NCBI GenBank assembly: GCA_013115125.1
Contig: JABANN010000085.1
Location: 1 to 64,000, forward strand
Direction of reading: 5' to 3'
Origin: Perkinsus olseni
Lineage: Eukaryota; Perkinsozoa; Perkinsida
Length of the DNA stretch: 64,000 nt
The notes beneath the pieces were generated by a model, which worked only from the letters and a program-made list of their open reading frames with translations, was not told the origin of the DNA and ran no database searches. Positions 54,481 to 64,000 of the stretch are shown piece by piece. The position numbers and the translations under genes are program-made. Within the stretch, counting starts at the first letter, position 1. The number at the start of each line of letters is the position of its first letter.

Positions 54481-56470
54481 AGATTCTGGGATGCCCATTG
54501 TCATCTTGATTGGATCATGCTCAAGTCACATATGGGCCGCGCCATCAATCGGAATAGAATAGCGGTCAGAATGGACCTGCAGTTGCCCCTGCTAGACACC
54601 TTCGCCTCCGACAACTTCGGCGAGAGTTTCGGAGGGTGTGTCATCGCTGGCTTTGGATTGTAAGTCTGTTTTTTGGGTCCAGGCGAGGCAGGGTCACCCG
54701 AGTGGCCCTGGCGATGCGGTGTTTGTCATGTCAGGTCAACAGTACATTCCACAGTGGAAATATTGGAATTTTCTAAGACCGCTAATTTCTTGAAGGATAA
54801 AGTCTTCGGTGCCTTTGGCTGTCATCCGCATTGTTGCGAAGAGTGAGTGCTCAGGGGTGGTTATCGTCTCCCCTGGAGAACCCCTCACGTGGAGCTCGGT
54901 CGGCTCCTCAATTTTGTGTGTGGGCTCTCTCTGCATTGTCATGTTGCTGTCACGCGCCGCGGATTGACTTCAACTACTATTTTCACATATTTTCCGTTTG
55001 GAGAGACCAGCTATCAACTCTTGGAAAGGTCAGATGACACGGCAGGACCCATTGATGGGTATATTAGAATGCAGATGGCATACTCCTACTGCCACCCTCT
55101 TCTCCTTCTTCTCAATCTTAGACGCGGCACGGCCATTCTCTGGCCTACCTACTGGCACCGTGACACTTTTTCATCCTTATAGGGAAAATACGGCCTCCTC
55201 CGAAGACTTCACTTCGAGCATCACGATTTGAAATGGAGTATTCATTCACGACAAGACAAATTACGGAGAGCTTGATATTGCCTGGGAATCAATTCCGTGG
55301 CGGAGCGGTTTTTCATAAAATTATCAGTGTTATACTGTTTTCCCCCATGCTGGCTCGCAAGTTCGCGACTGGTTTTCTCATATCGCCCGATGAAACAAGT
55401 CCCTCTCTCCTTGGATGGTCAAGGACTTCACCGCAGATATAGTGAGGAGTTCGAGCAGGCCATCGTGGACGCAACTTCGCATCCCCGAGCGGTGGCCCTT
55501 GGTGAGTGTGGCCTGGATTATTTCGGCGGGGGCGGCAATGTTGCCAAGGACGTCCAGAGGAGGGTGAGGAAGCAGCTCTGCTGTATCCGGCTGATGGTGT
55601 GAGCTCAGGTGTTCGCTACCCAGCTCAATCTACAACCTGTGAAGGACGGCATGCCTGTTGTTCTGCATCTTCGTTGTGCCGAGACTGATTCTTTCAATAT
55701 TATGAAACAACATCTTCCGAGGGACCATCCGTATGTCATCCGATGCTCCCGCTGGTTTGCTCGGCGCGGCTCTGTCGTGGACGAGAGAATTCGAAGTTCA
55801 TGACGCATGATCTTTTGTGGCCCGACACATGCTGTGCGCCATAAATCTCCCCTATGTGCTGCCATGTTGTGGAGTATCTTAGCTTGCCTTGATCAGCATA
55901 CACGTCCACTGTTTCTCGGATTCCCCGAGATTCTTGCGAGCCATCGCCACTGACTTTCCCAACGCTTACTTCGGCTATGCAGGCGTCGTATCATTTGTAA
56001 ATAACCGAGACCTTCAAGAGAGTGTACGAATGTAAGGATTCCTCCCGTCACAGGAATCTTGGCTTCCCGAGCTCTCGGCTCGCTTTCTCGTGCGTCATTT
56101 GCGAAGCCTTCACGGGAAGTCCCTTTCAGTACCCCACTCGACCGTCTAGTGCTAGAGACAGACGGGCCGTACCTGGCACCGGAGCCTTTCAGAGGTAGTC
56201 CGTCATGACACAGTGTTGATTCCCATCACACTGAGTTTAGGTAACGTGGCCCATTGTGGGATGATCCCAGTGGTTGCTCATCACATAGCAAGGATTAAGG
56301 GAATCAACGACGTGAGTTGGGTTGACCCGGTCGACATCGCCCGGATTCGACAACGAGGGTTCTGCTCTCTTCTCGACATCTCCGCAGCCAGTTGTTACGA
56401 GTGTATTGCAAATGTGACAGAAGTTCTGCAGTTGCAAGTTCTGTTGCACAGAACAATGTGCAGAACATAA
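54481..56470 (+). CDS. tatD: TatD family metal-dependent deoxyribonuclease
   Basis: Exon near 54481 reads FWDAHCHLDWIM, the metal-binding HxH strand of TatD nucleases. VFGAFGCHPHCCE lies at about 54802-54840. FEQAIVDATSHPRAVALGEC then GLDYF is at 55450-55530. VFATQLNLQ and PVVLHLRCAETDSFNIMKQH lie at 55610-55715. PLDRLVLETDGPYLAPEPFR is at about 56135-56195, where D of ETD is a metal ligand. After an intron, GNVAHCGMIPVVAHHIARIK is at 56240-56300. The frame ends at TAA 56468-56470 after NVTEVLQLQ. TatD proteins are 3'-5' exonucleases or endonucleases acting on damaged or apoptotic DNA. The start is upstream of 54481; an ATG at 54379 (MSGSPRPCCNM) is a candidate first exon. The last codons run into hairpin-rich DNA and may not be the ancestral C-terminus. 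Confidence 0.78.
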
Positions 56471-56520
56471 AAGTTAAATGCACAGAACTTTCTGTGCATT
56501 TAATACAGAAGCCAAGCGCT
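56430..56520. repeat. cluster of short inverted repeats at the tatD 3' end
   Basis: Includes a 13-bp hairpin ttaaatgcacaga with loop actt, plus several overlapping gttctg/cagaac pairs. It overlaps the last tatD codons and stop. The pieces do not fit the simple 14-bp scar rule, but could be nested or decayed scars. Confidence 0.6.
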
Positions 56521-56529
56521 TCCCCTCCG

Positions 56530-58240
56530 TGCGGAGGGCCGGACGCTATGCCGGGCTGAGGGCGAGTCTTGCGTGAGTCGTTGCAAATCATCATTTGCTC
56601 TGTGGGACGGTGCTCTGGGGCTCTACCTGCATGGTTAGCCTCGGCAATGCTGAGGGTTATTATGCTTGATTGATGATTCATCAGGTTGATGGTATGATTA
56701 TCAAATGTACGGAGAATACGAGGAAACTATATCGAATTGATGATATCTTACGCAACTGAGAAATTGTGAAAATCGTCAATTTACTCGCATGAGAAGTCGA
56801 GTGTTGTGTTGTCACGATGAATCGTAGTAGGTGACGTTCCAAAACGGAGTGCCCTGGCAGTTAGCACTCACCAAATGACGAGTATCTTCGCGGAGGACAT
56901 CAGGAAGGCTATCCCAGATCTTTCTGACGCACCCCCCCCCCTGAGCTCGACGGGCCGAGTATCCTGTTCTCACTGCTGGTAGTATCTCACGCAGCAGCTG
57001 GGTGATGCATTCCTGCGATCAGATGAGAGTCGACTTCGCAAATCGTCGATTAAGATCACGTAAACGGAGATCCTGCTATCGATCGAGTTGCAGAGTTTCT
57101 CCAGGAAGTCCCTCGGGACGGACCTAGCCGAGCACTCGATGGCAGCCCACAGGTCGTCTAGTGGAGCTCGCTCGTGATAAAGCGAGCTCGCTTCGTCTAG
57201 TGGATAGCAGGATCGAGAAGCTCCTCACTAAGCGCGGAGGCCATGTAGATGCATGAGAGCATGGTTAGCATGATCTAAGTTTCTTTTTGGAGTTCCATGA
57301 ACTGTGTTGCATAACGAATTGGCACGGCTACCCGGTGAGAATTTTTTTCGCGCGCCCTCGGGTAAGCGAAACGGTCGATCGATTAGCTGATATTAATACC
57401 CTTTGCCGTAAATATATTAGGGCATATCATACTCAAGTTTCAGCTTCAAACACGCTAGCAAGCTAGTATCCTGACTACCGGCTTGGGTTATCTGGTGCTT
57501 GCTCACGGCTCGGAAGTCGAGCGTCGTTCCCCTGACGCTCTCTCTCTTTTTTTTAACCGAGGTCTTCGAGAGGCAACTTGTGCCTGCCGGACCGCGATCG
57601 CCACTTGCAGCATCGCCTTCGGCCTCGGCACAGTTTGCCTTCGCGTTTCCCTCGCTGCCGTCGTGAGGTCCTATCGACCTTTCCGACGCTACCTTGGTAC
57701 CGCGCCTTGCCCCATCTCGGAGACCAGACTCTGGTCACCAGAGGTTTTACCGCCGCTAGCTCCAACTGGGACGAGTTCATTTCGTTTCGTAACTCGTCCG
57801 TAGAGCGATGATTCATCGCTGATGAAACTACGTGATATGAACACGGCATTCGGATTCCTTCTCATGACACGCTACGTCAACTTCGAACGATATTTTTTCG
57901 CGGAAGCAGACTTTGTTGCCTTCTTCAACCTATTCTACTTTCTCGTGATTAACGATTTATTCTCGTGAGTCATGAATAAGTCTACATGAACTCAGGCTCT
58001 GCTCATGACAACGAGCAGATTCGACATCCTAGCCTACAGAATACACTCGTACACACTCGTCACCACGGCTAATTGGCCGTGGTGACGAGTGTTTACATCC
58101 CGAACCACGGCTGTAACTGGCCGCTCTCAAGCCTCTCCTTGCGGGAAGGATGCTCTTCGAGGAGAATGATGCGAAGGCCAAGGTTCGTACCATCGATAAG
58201 AGGCCCCCCACTACGGGCAACTCGACTAACGCAAGAGACA
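56530..58240. other. repeat-rich region, no gene identified
   Basis: Holds a 12-bp direct repeat (tcgtctagtgga at about 57159 and 57195) bracketing 26 bp with inverted agctcgct/agcgagct, a hairpin at 58053-58092, and an open stretch at 57480-57810 without recognisable motif. Confidence 0.4.
58053..58092. repeat. 17-bp perfect inverted repeat with 6-nt spacer
   Basis: Left arm 58053-58069 (acactcgtcaccacggc), right arm 58076-58092, spacer taattg. Part of the left arm reappears directly at about 58102 (accacggctgtaactggcc), hinting at an inverted duplication followed by divergence. Confidence 0.8.
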
Positions 58241-58247
58241 CGGTTCA

Positions 58248-58269
58248 CTGCGTATTACGCAGTGCGTAA
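58248..58269. repeat. palindromic scar, target ctgcgtaa (exact), outside the array
   Basis: Second clear case away from the msh6-gpd2 array, close to a stray fragment of the secreted family (58370-58815). Confidence 0.85.
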
Positions 58270-58369
58270 CCTCGTTGGAGGGTTAGCGTAAACGGGCTAA
58301 GAGACGCCAGGCTAGGCTTAATGGTAGAAGTCTTAAATTGTTATTTTGTGGTACCATCATAACAATAAT

Positions 58370-58815
58370 TGTCTATTGACCCGTCTACCATAGCAGCATC
58401 CACAATACAAGATGTTATCGCTAAGTTATGAGGTAATCATAGGCAGCGATAGGCTATATAGACGAGGAGGCGAAGGTGAATGAAGGAACGACTTCGTTTA
58501 AGAATCGGCTCGTCTTCAGGAGACAGATTTGATTTCCACTTTGATGGTAGATCAGGCATCCTGGCGAACGGCCAGGATGTTCGAAAGTGGTGTTAGGAAA
58601 AAGCCAGTCGAGGATATCGACACTCAGACTCTGGTGAGAGTAAGAAGATCTCCTCCGAGTTGTACATTAATCGTATTATCACTGGCAACGAACACGTGTT
58701 TAAGATCACCCGGCTTCAAAGATTTTTCCGGGCAGATACGCTTCACATACTTCAATACCGTCATTTTCAGACCGTGCATTTTCGATAAGCAAAACAGAAA
58801 TTTTATCAGTTCTTC
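58370..58815 (-). pseudogene. stray 3' fragment of the secreted family (type A) with its 3' flank
   Basis: On the minus strand 58800-58640 reads VLKYVKRICPEKSLKPGDLK HVFVASDNT and ends LLTLTRV plus stop, matching the last 45 residues of copy 2 (VLKAIRAACPSK, DLKHVVVANETT, LPLTKV). The flank beyond the stop to about 58370 matches the flank of copy 7 near 22060-22260 ('cttcctcatctttatag' style). No 5' part is nearby. Confidence 0.65.
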
Positions 58816-58819
58816 GCTA

Positions 58820-60540
58820 TTAATTTAAGTATGAATCAAAATCGAACACCCGTAGACTCAGTACACTCACACTAATCATATATCTGTGCCACACGCGAAA
58901 CGGCTGATCGATTGTAAATATCTGGGCGCGCGACGAAATTTCACTCATTTTTACCGTGCAGTTTTGTTAAGCAGTTACTCGTTTCTTCACGTTTATGGCT
59001 CGCAAAAACCTTTGACAACCGGAGAGAAAGCGCAGATAGTGAAGCTACTCTCCCAGGCTCTGTCTCAGTTACTGAGACATTACCGATAGAGACGCCACGA
59101 AACGATCATTCGGACAGTACCAACTCGGACACTCAAACTGCCCGGCCATATGAGCTTGATTTTCGCGATCCGTTCGCGAAAATCACGCAAGTTTTTGGGC
59201 CCTTAGCTCCCGAGTTCCCTTGCCGTCACGCGCCACAATAATCTTTTTTCAACGAACTTATGTTGGGTCGGTCTCGAAACTACCTCTATTTGCCCCTCAC
59301 GTGTGGTGTCGCGCCAACTCCCATGAACGGACCAGTAACCTGTGTGAGGTTTGTCATCATTCGTTGAATGCATCAGCTTGTATGAGGCGCCCCTTCTATC
59401 AAATAATGACCATAATCGTCGATGGCCTTACTGAGTTTGGCCAGCGCTTCGCTGAGCCTGGGACGCGCGTCGTCAGCCAGCCCAGACACGCAACTTGCAG
59501 GCCGCAAGCTACATCGGAGAGGGCTAGTGCGGCTACGTTTCCGCAGTATGGTGGGACATCCTGGGCTCAAGCGCCAGTCCGTCTGAAGGAAGTCGAGTGT
59601 ATTCAATACTTAAGGGCTTGCAGTGCCACGCTCGCGCGTTTTGGGCCATCCAAAAAGTACGGTGATGAGCAGTAATTCTGATTGCCTAGTAATCAATTTG
59701 TCACCTATGCCCTTACATGTGAGGCTGCATGTGCCCGGAGCTTTTTTAACCTATTCCTTACAATTCGAATATTGCTTCTCTTACGGTGTGTGTCTTCTTC
59801 TGGTTCGGTTGAGTTTCTCTCTCCTCAAGGAATATGCATTGAGTTACTGGGTGCAAAGCAACTGTCTCAGTTGGCACTGTACGAGTTGTAGTGGCGAGCG
59901 AAGTGTCGCTGTCCCAAGTGGTCCTGTCTGAATTGGTCCAGGTCGCCCAGCCGTTTTTGTCCGACCTGCCACTGACTCAGTTGGCAGTGTCCGAATCTGT
60001 GGTGTACGGGTTGATACCTTGTACGAGTTGACCACTGTCCGAATTGGCACTGCCTCAGTTGGGATACACCCTTGCCCTTGTTGCATGTGGGGCTGGTTGT
60101 GGTTTCTGGTGACCAGAAATTCTGGAAGATACCTGCGAGTACTCACCACAGTACGAGCGTAGTCTGCAGAGACACTTCACTCTTCCGAACTCTGATCAGC
60201 TGACGACAATGAAGTTCGAAGGGAAAGATAAGATCGACGGGAATTGGCGATGATACAGCAGCCAGATGCCTCGGCGTGTGTTACGGGCTAACTGGCAAGG
60301 ATATTATTTCTGAACGCTCAAGGGGCCGGCTTGATTCCTTTTATCGATTGCCACTAGCTGCTAATTGGAATACTGTCAGTACAGCGGGACGGGAATCCCA
60401 TCGTTTGATGACAGATGACTCGAACCGGCAAGATGCGATTTCCGTCAATCCACTGCAGTTTGTGTTGAGTCATGATCCATCGGTACTAGACAGTTCATTG
60501 ATGCGGGTTTGGCGGCCTTCGTAGCGTGCATTCACTGGAA
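58820..60540. other. region without a recognised gene
   Basis: Contains a hairpin near 59158-59186 (gattttcgcga with its complement), a plain palindrome near 59065, unrecognised frames at 59220-59675, and the minisatellite-like tract at 59860-60070. Confidence 0.4.
59860..60070. repeat. degenerate minisatellite built on ttggcactgt
   Basis: Irregular copies of a phrase such as cagttggcactgt or gaattggcactg, spaced about 15-30 bp, some as complement-like variants. Not a clean tandem array; likely an old expansion. Confidence 0.5.
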
Positions 60541-60547
60541 TAGTAGT

Positions 60548-63500
60548 ATGGCTGCTGCAGAGAAGGACGACACTCGCCAGGCGGCATCCATTTATGAACT
60601 TTGCATGAAGCTTGGCCATGAACTTGATGATGTGCGAGATCGCGCAGTGAGGGCGTTGATGACCAAGACCTCCACTGGTCTGACCAGCCCCATTACTGTT
60701 GCTCGTAAGGTCGAAGGATTCTTCTACCAGACCTGACGCTCATCTCTCAGGAGTCGTAGAGTTCCCACAGCTGGCTCTACACTGGTTGAACGATCGCCAC
60801 AGGACAGCCCACACAGACCTTGTTAAGTCCTTCATCAAATTCTACACGTCAGTCGTGGCCACTTGTGTGGCTGAGAATGCCCATCTAAGAGAGAGGTAAG
60901 GACTTCACGCGTCGTTTGGCTGGGAACTGTGGCCCCGGCGTGCGACCCCACGTATCCATTACCCGGGAGGAGCGCCTCAATAGGTTCATCTCTAGCGGAG
61001 CGATAGATTTTTTCGAGGATTTCCGCGGCTTTGAAGCCCGGTGAGTATCGTCCTTCCGTGGTTGCCTCTGATCATTCATGGGAAGCAGATACGCTGAGGA
61101 GATTGACGCTGCCTTGTCGTGTCTTCTGAGCCAAACGGGTCCATCGTCCTCGGTCGTCCAGCGGCCACCAAAGACTCCCCGACCGCCTCCCGGCCACGCT
61201 GCTGTGGAGGCCGAGGCCGCCAAGACTCGACCGAGTTGGATCGAACTGGTTGCCGTCTCTAGTGCCGGTCAGTTCTTCAAGGACTCCTAGACTCCCGGCC
61301 TAGTGAGCATCGCTGATGATCAGATGAGAGGCGTCTTTTTGAAGCGTCGTGTAGAATAAAGTATTCGAGTGTTGGGCGGAGCAAGCGTGTAGCTGCTCTC
61401 AACGAGGTGAACTCACTGGTCCCCGCGTACAGAAGAACTCGGGCTAGGTCCGATACCTGATGGTTTATGATTATCCTGCGGAGGTGTTCTTCAGCAAGCA
61501 TGGTGTGCTCATTTGCGAGGCCCTGGTGGCAGCACTGGCGGACAACATCGAACAGCCAGAGGTGAGGTCTGCGGGAAATGGGTCGTCGAATCGGTATTGA
61601 GGGTCAGGACGCGAGGACCGAGGACCCAACGTGCAAGCTAGTGTCTGAAGCGCTCCACGCGGTTCTCCTGGGGCTCGAGAAAAAACTGAAACTAAACGAA
61701 AAGTACGGCGGGCCTCGAGCGATTCGAGAAATCTCCCATCCTTCAGGCTGTCCGTGGAGCCTTGTATCCCGACGATTCATCTCATACTAGTAGCAGTCGT
61801 CAGCGCCATAGTGCACAGCTCCTCGGCGGCCGTCATGAGCGCCCTGCAACGGTCAGCTAACACGGCTATCGAGATCCTGCAGCGTGGCGAGAAGGGAGCC
61901 AGAATGTAGGCCGATACTCTAGGGAAGCCTCTGCGGCTCGGAGTCGCCGGGCCCTATGGCGGCCAGGAGGAAGAGAGCTTTGTGTAGGCGATGCTTCTTC
62001 GACCTCGGCCTTGCTCGGGAGGAGATAATCAAGTACTTGGATCTCGTTGCCGACGCTCTGGCCCGATACTTCTGCCCGTCGGAGTACTATGAGGTATGCC
62101 AGAGGCAGTCGGGGTGGTCGGAGTCATCATCGCTCAGGCATCAGCAGTGCTGAGCTTGGTGAGGGCATGGACGCCGACGAGGCTGGCTGTCTTCGACTTG
62201 TGCTCGGAGTTGCTGGTCATGTCGAGAGATGTCTTTGTGCAGAGGAAGAGAAACGAGAAGCTTGTGGGGCATCTCAGAAGCTGGTCTCTGGTGAGTTTTC
62301 GAGGGGGGGCTCCTTCAGCTGCGTAGCCGTAGAGTCATCGCGGTCTCCCCCATCCAGTCTTCACTTTTCCAATAATTGCAGCAGCGGTCAGAATGTGAAG
62401 AGGGGCCTAGAGATTCCTGCCACCACATCGCGCCGCTCACTATCGATTATAAGTGTCTTCATCCTGCACTCGAAGCGGATAAAGAAATTATCAAGTTGCT
62501 ATCATGCGCGGAACATCGGGTGGTGTGTGACAATACTTCATGTCAATCCTTGGGCTATGCTCGTATCCTTGCACGCTCGAAGTGTCTCTCGTTTCCAGGA
62601 CCCTCAACTCTACCATCATCGGCCGGAATTGGTGGAAGAGTTGGTCGCCTCAGTGCTGCAGTCCGTCTCAATAGAAGCCTATCGGGACTTCCGCGCTCTC
62701 CACGCCTCCGAGGGGCAAGAACAACCTGAGGAGCTATCAGAGGCCGCCAAGGCTGCTCGCCAATTAAGCGCGATGGGCTTCGAAGACGAGGAGTACCACT
62801 GGAGCGGCGACTCTTATGCAGCAGTAGAGTTGCGCTATGCAACGACCGACATCCCCGAGGCCCACCGCGTGGCTTATGAGAGGAAATTGGACGTCCTTCT
62901 GTCGTCCAGACCGCCACTTGAGGTCGCCGCCGCTTCTTCGAGGACAGCGGAGATGATCTTCGGCCAGTATCGCACGACGCTTCGTCATGCCTTCACCGTG
63001 GGTAGACCTAGGCTGCGTGACAAAGTGACTGAAGCCATGCAGTGTATCATCACCGCCATGGACTCGCGGAGGCAGCTGTCTTTGGTGCCGGAAGAGTTCC
63101 TCCTAGACTTGGTTACTCTGGCCTGTAACGGAGTAAAGCAGAAGTCCTTCAGACCGTCCTTGTGGTTGCCGTTCATTCTCCTCCTCCTGCAATCCGACGG
63201 TCTGCGTGAGATTACTCTGCACTCGGTCAGGCTGCTGTGCACTATGGTGATTCATCTGGGTCCGAATGTCGTCAGCACCGATGTCCTGCAGCTCGGAATC
63301 GTCCCCTATGTTATTCGCCCGATGGCTAACTGTGGGACGGCCTGCCACTTCATGGTCACCGGCTCACTGTGGCTCCTGTATGCTACGTCAATCGACACTA
63401 AGGAGCTCAGGAACACTCTGATGCCGCTGACTCATGCAGGGAACACGGTCCTCACCCGTCGACTGGCTTGGCGGGCCCTTGCCGAGCACTTCTCGGAGGA

Positions 63501-64000
63501 CCTCGAGGAGAGAGCTGTGGACTGTGCGTTGAGTGAGGAGTGCGAAGTGGAAGTTAGACTCGAGTGCTTGCGCATCATGGAGACCAACATGAGTCGTTCC
63601 ATCGCCGCCAAAGTCGTCCAAAAGCTCCCTTCCCTCATGGGTGTTGAGCAGCTGCCGCAGCTTCCCGATGACGCAATGCGGGAAGCGGTCGTGAGCGTGA
63701 TGGGAGCGATAGAGGACGAGGAATCGTTGAAGGCTCTGGCCCGGGAGCTCACCAAGATGAATCTTTGGAGTGCGGTGATCGACTCGGGAAGGTAGGCTAT
63801 CTTGGTTCCAGCAAGGCTGGCTCGTAATTCCTTCCTGTCAGTCCATCTGGTGTTTGGAGCCTAGTCTCGCGATGCATGGACCTCGACTCAGAGCTGTTGC
63901 CCTACCTCAGTATGCATACCACCCTTTTCGATGCCTCCCGAGCCATGCCACTGTGTGGCCCTATGCTCCAAGTAAGACGACCGGCACGACGGCGCTTCCG
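60548..64000 (+). CDS. large alpha-solenoid (HEAT/ARM-like) protein, partial at window end
   Basis: ATG 60548 gives MAAAEKDDTRQAASIYELCM. Later exons carry VEFPQLALHWLNDRHRTAHT (60745-60805), EERLNRFISSGAIDFFEDF (about 60968-61025), YAEEIDAALSCLLSQTG (61084) and YPAEVFFSKHGVLICEALVA (61470-61530). A long final open exon (to 63795) is helical throughout: LVTLACNGVKQKSFRPSLWL, LHSVRLLCTMVIHLG, ALAEHFSEDLEERAVDCAL, VEVRLECLRIMETNMSRSIA. A donor at 63792 (gtaggc) is followed by an exon from about 63869 (CMDLDSELLPYLSMHTTLFD) and another donor near 63973, so the gene continues beyond the window. Paired helices suggest a HEAT/ARM scaffold. I cannot name the family. Confidence 0.55.

Noticed and set aside
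59050-59075. Palindrome gtctcagt t actgagac
   Set aside because: The arms are perfect, but the following bases do not repeat the target, so it does not fit the scar rule; an isolated palindrome of this size can be chance.
1-64000. CRISPR array, bacterial operons or a spliced-leader exon
   Set aside because: No regularly spaced repeats with unique spacers and no operon layout; I also found no copy of a dinoflagellate-type spliced-leader sequence by eye.

Overview
The window reads as nuclear DNA of a protist. Genes are dense, sit on both strands and are cut by many short GT-AG introns; the standard code fits, and there is no bacterial gene layout. The housekeeping proteins are ordinary eukaryotic ones (MSH6, mitochondrial FAD glycerol-3-phosphate dehydrogenase, LSM14, SF3A1, TatD, a YbaK-domain protein, MORN proteins). 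My best guess is a perkinsid-type alveolate (Perkinsus-like). This is inferred from the style of the MORN genes and of the lineage-specific secreted family, and cannot be proved from the sequence alone.

Layout: 1-300 is the 3' end of a non-LTR retrotransposon. 431-7258 (minus) is an apparently intact, intron-rich msh6. 7.2-24.5 kb is a degenerate tandem array of three units. Each unit starts with a copy of the msh6-gpd2 junction (msh6 5' end, intergenic DNA, last codons of gpd2) and carries genes of a secreted-protein family in the order B-(A)-C-D. Only one of about eight copies (14767-15606) is open from start to stop. 24586-27913 (minus) is an intact gpd2. The ancestral order was therefore probably gpd2 followed closely by msh6, later pushed apart by the array. 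28948-29763 (minus) is an intronless LSM14/Scd6 gene. 30.7-38.7 kb (plus) holds exons with cadherin-like beta-sandwich signatures and two long membrane-protein ORFs. 39-46.7 kb (plus) holds small ORFs, an EF-hand exon and MORN-repeat exons. 47112-48680 is a YbaK/tRNA-deacylase-like gene, 48942-53626 is sf3a1, 53886-54277 a small Gly/Lys-rich protein gene and about 54481-56470 a TatD nuclease. 56.5-60.5 kb is repeat-rich and largely non-coding. 60548 to the window end is a partial alpha-solenoid gene.

The most striking signal is a class of short palindromic scars. An 8-bp target x1-x8 has become x1-x7, then the reverse complement of x1-x8, then x2-x8, a net gain of exactly 14 bp. I count 14 exact and 5 one-mismatch cases, most in the array but also at 28.2 and 58.2 kb. 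About one exact case per 4000 random windows of this size would be expected by chance. Many have an uninterrupted paralogous site elsewhere in the window. Five further loci have the same flanks with filler DNA in the middle. The geometry is what hairpin-mediated excision of a hAT-type element with 8-bp target duplications should leave when the opened hairpins anneal to each other. These scars, rather than random indels, explain several of the frameshifts in the secreted-protein copies.
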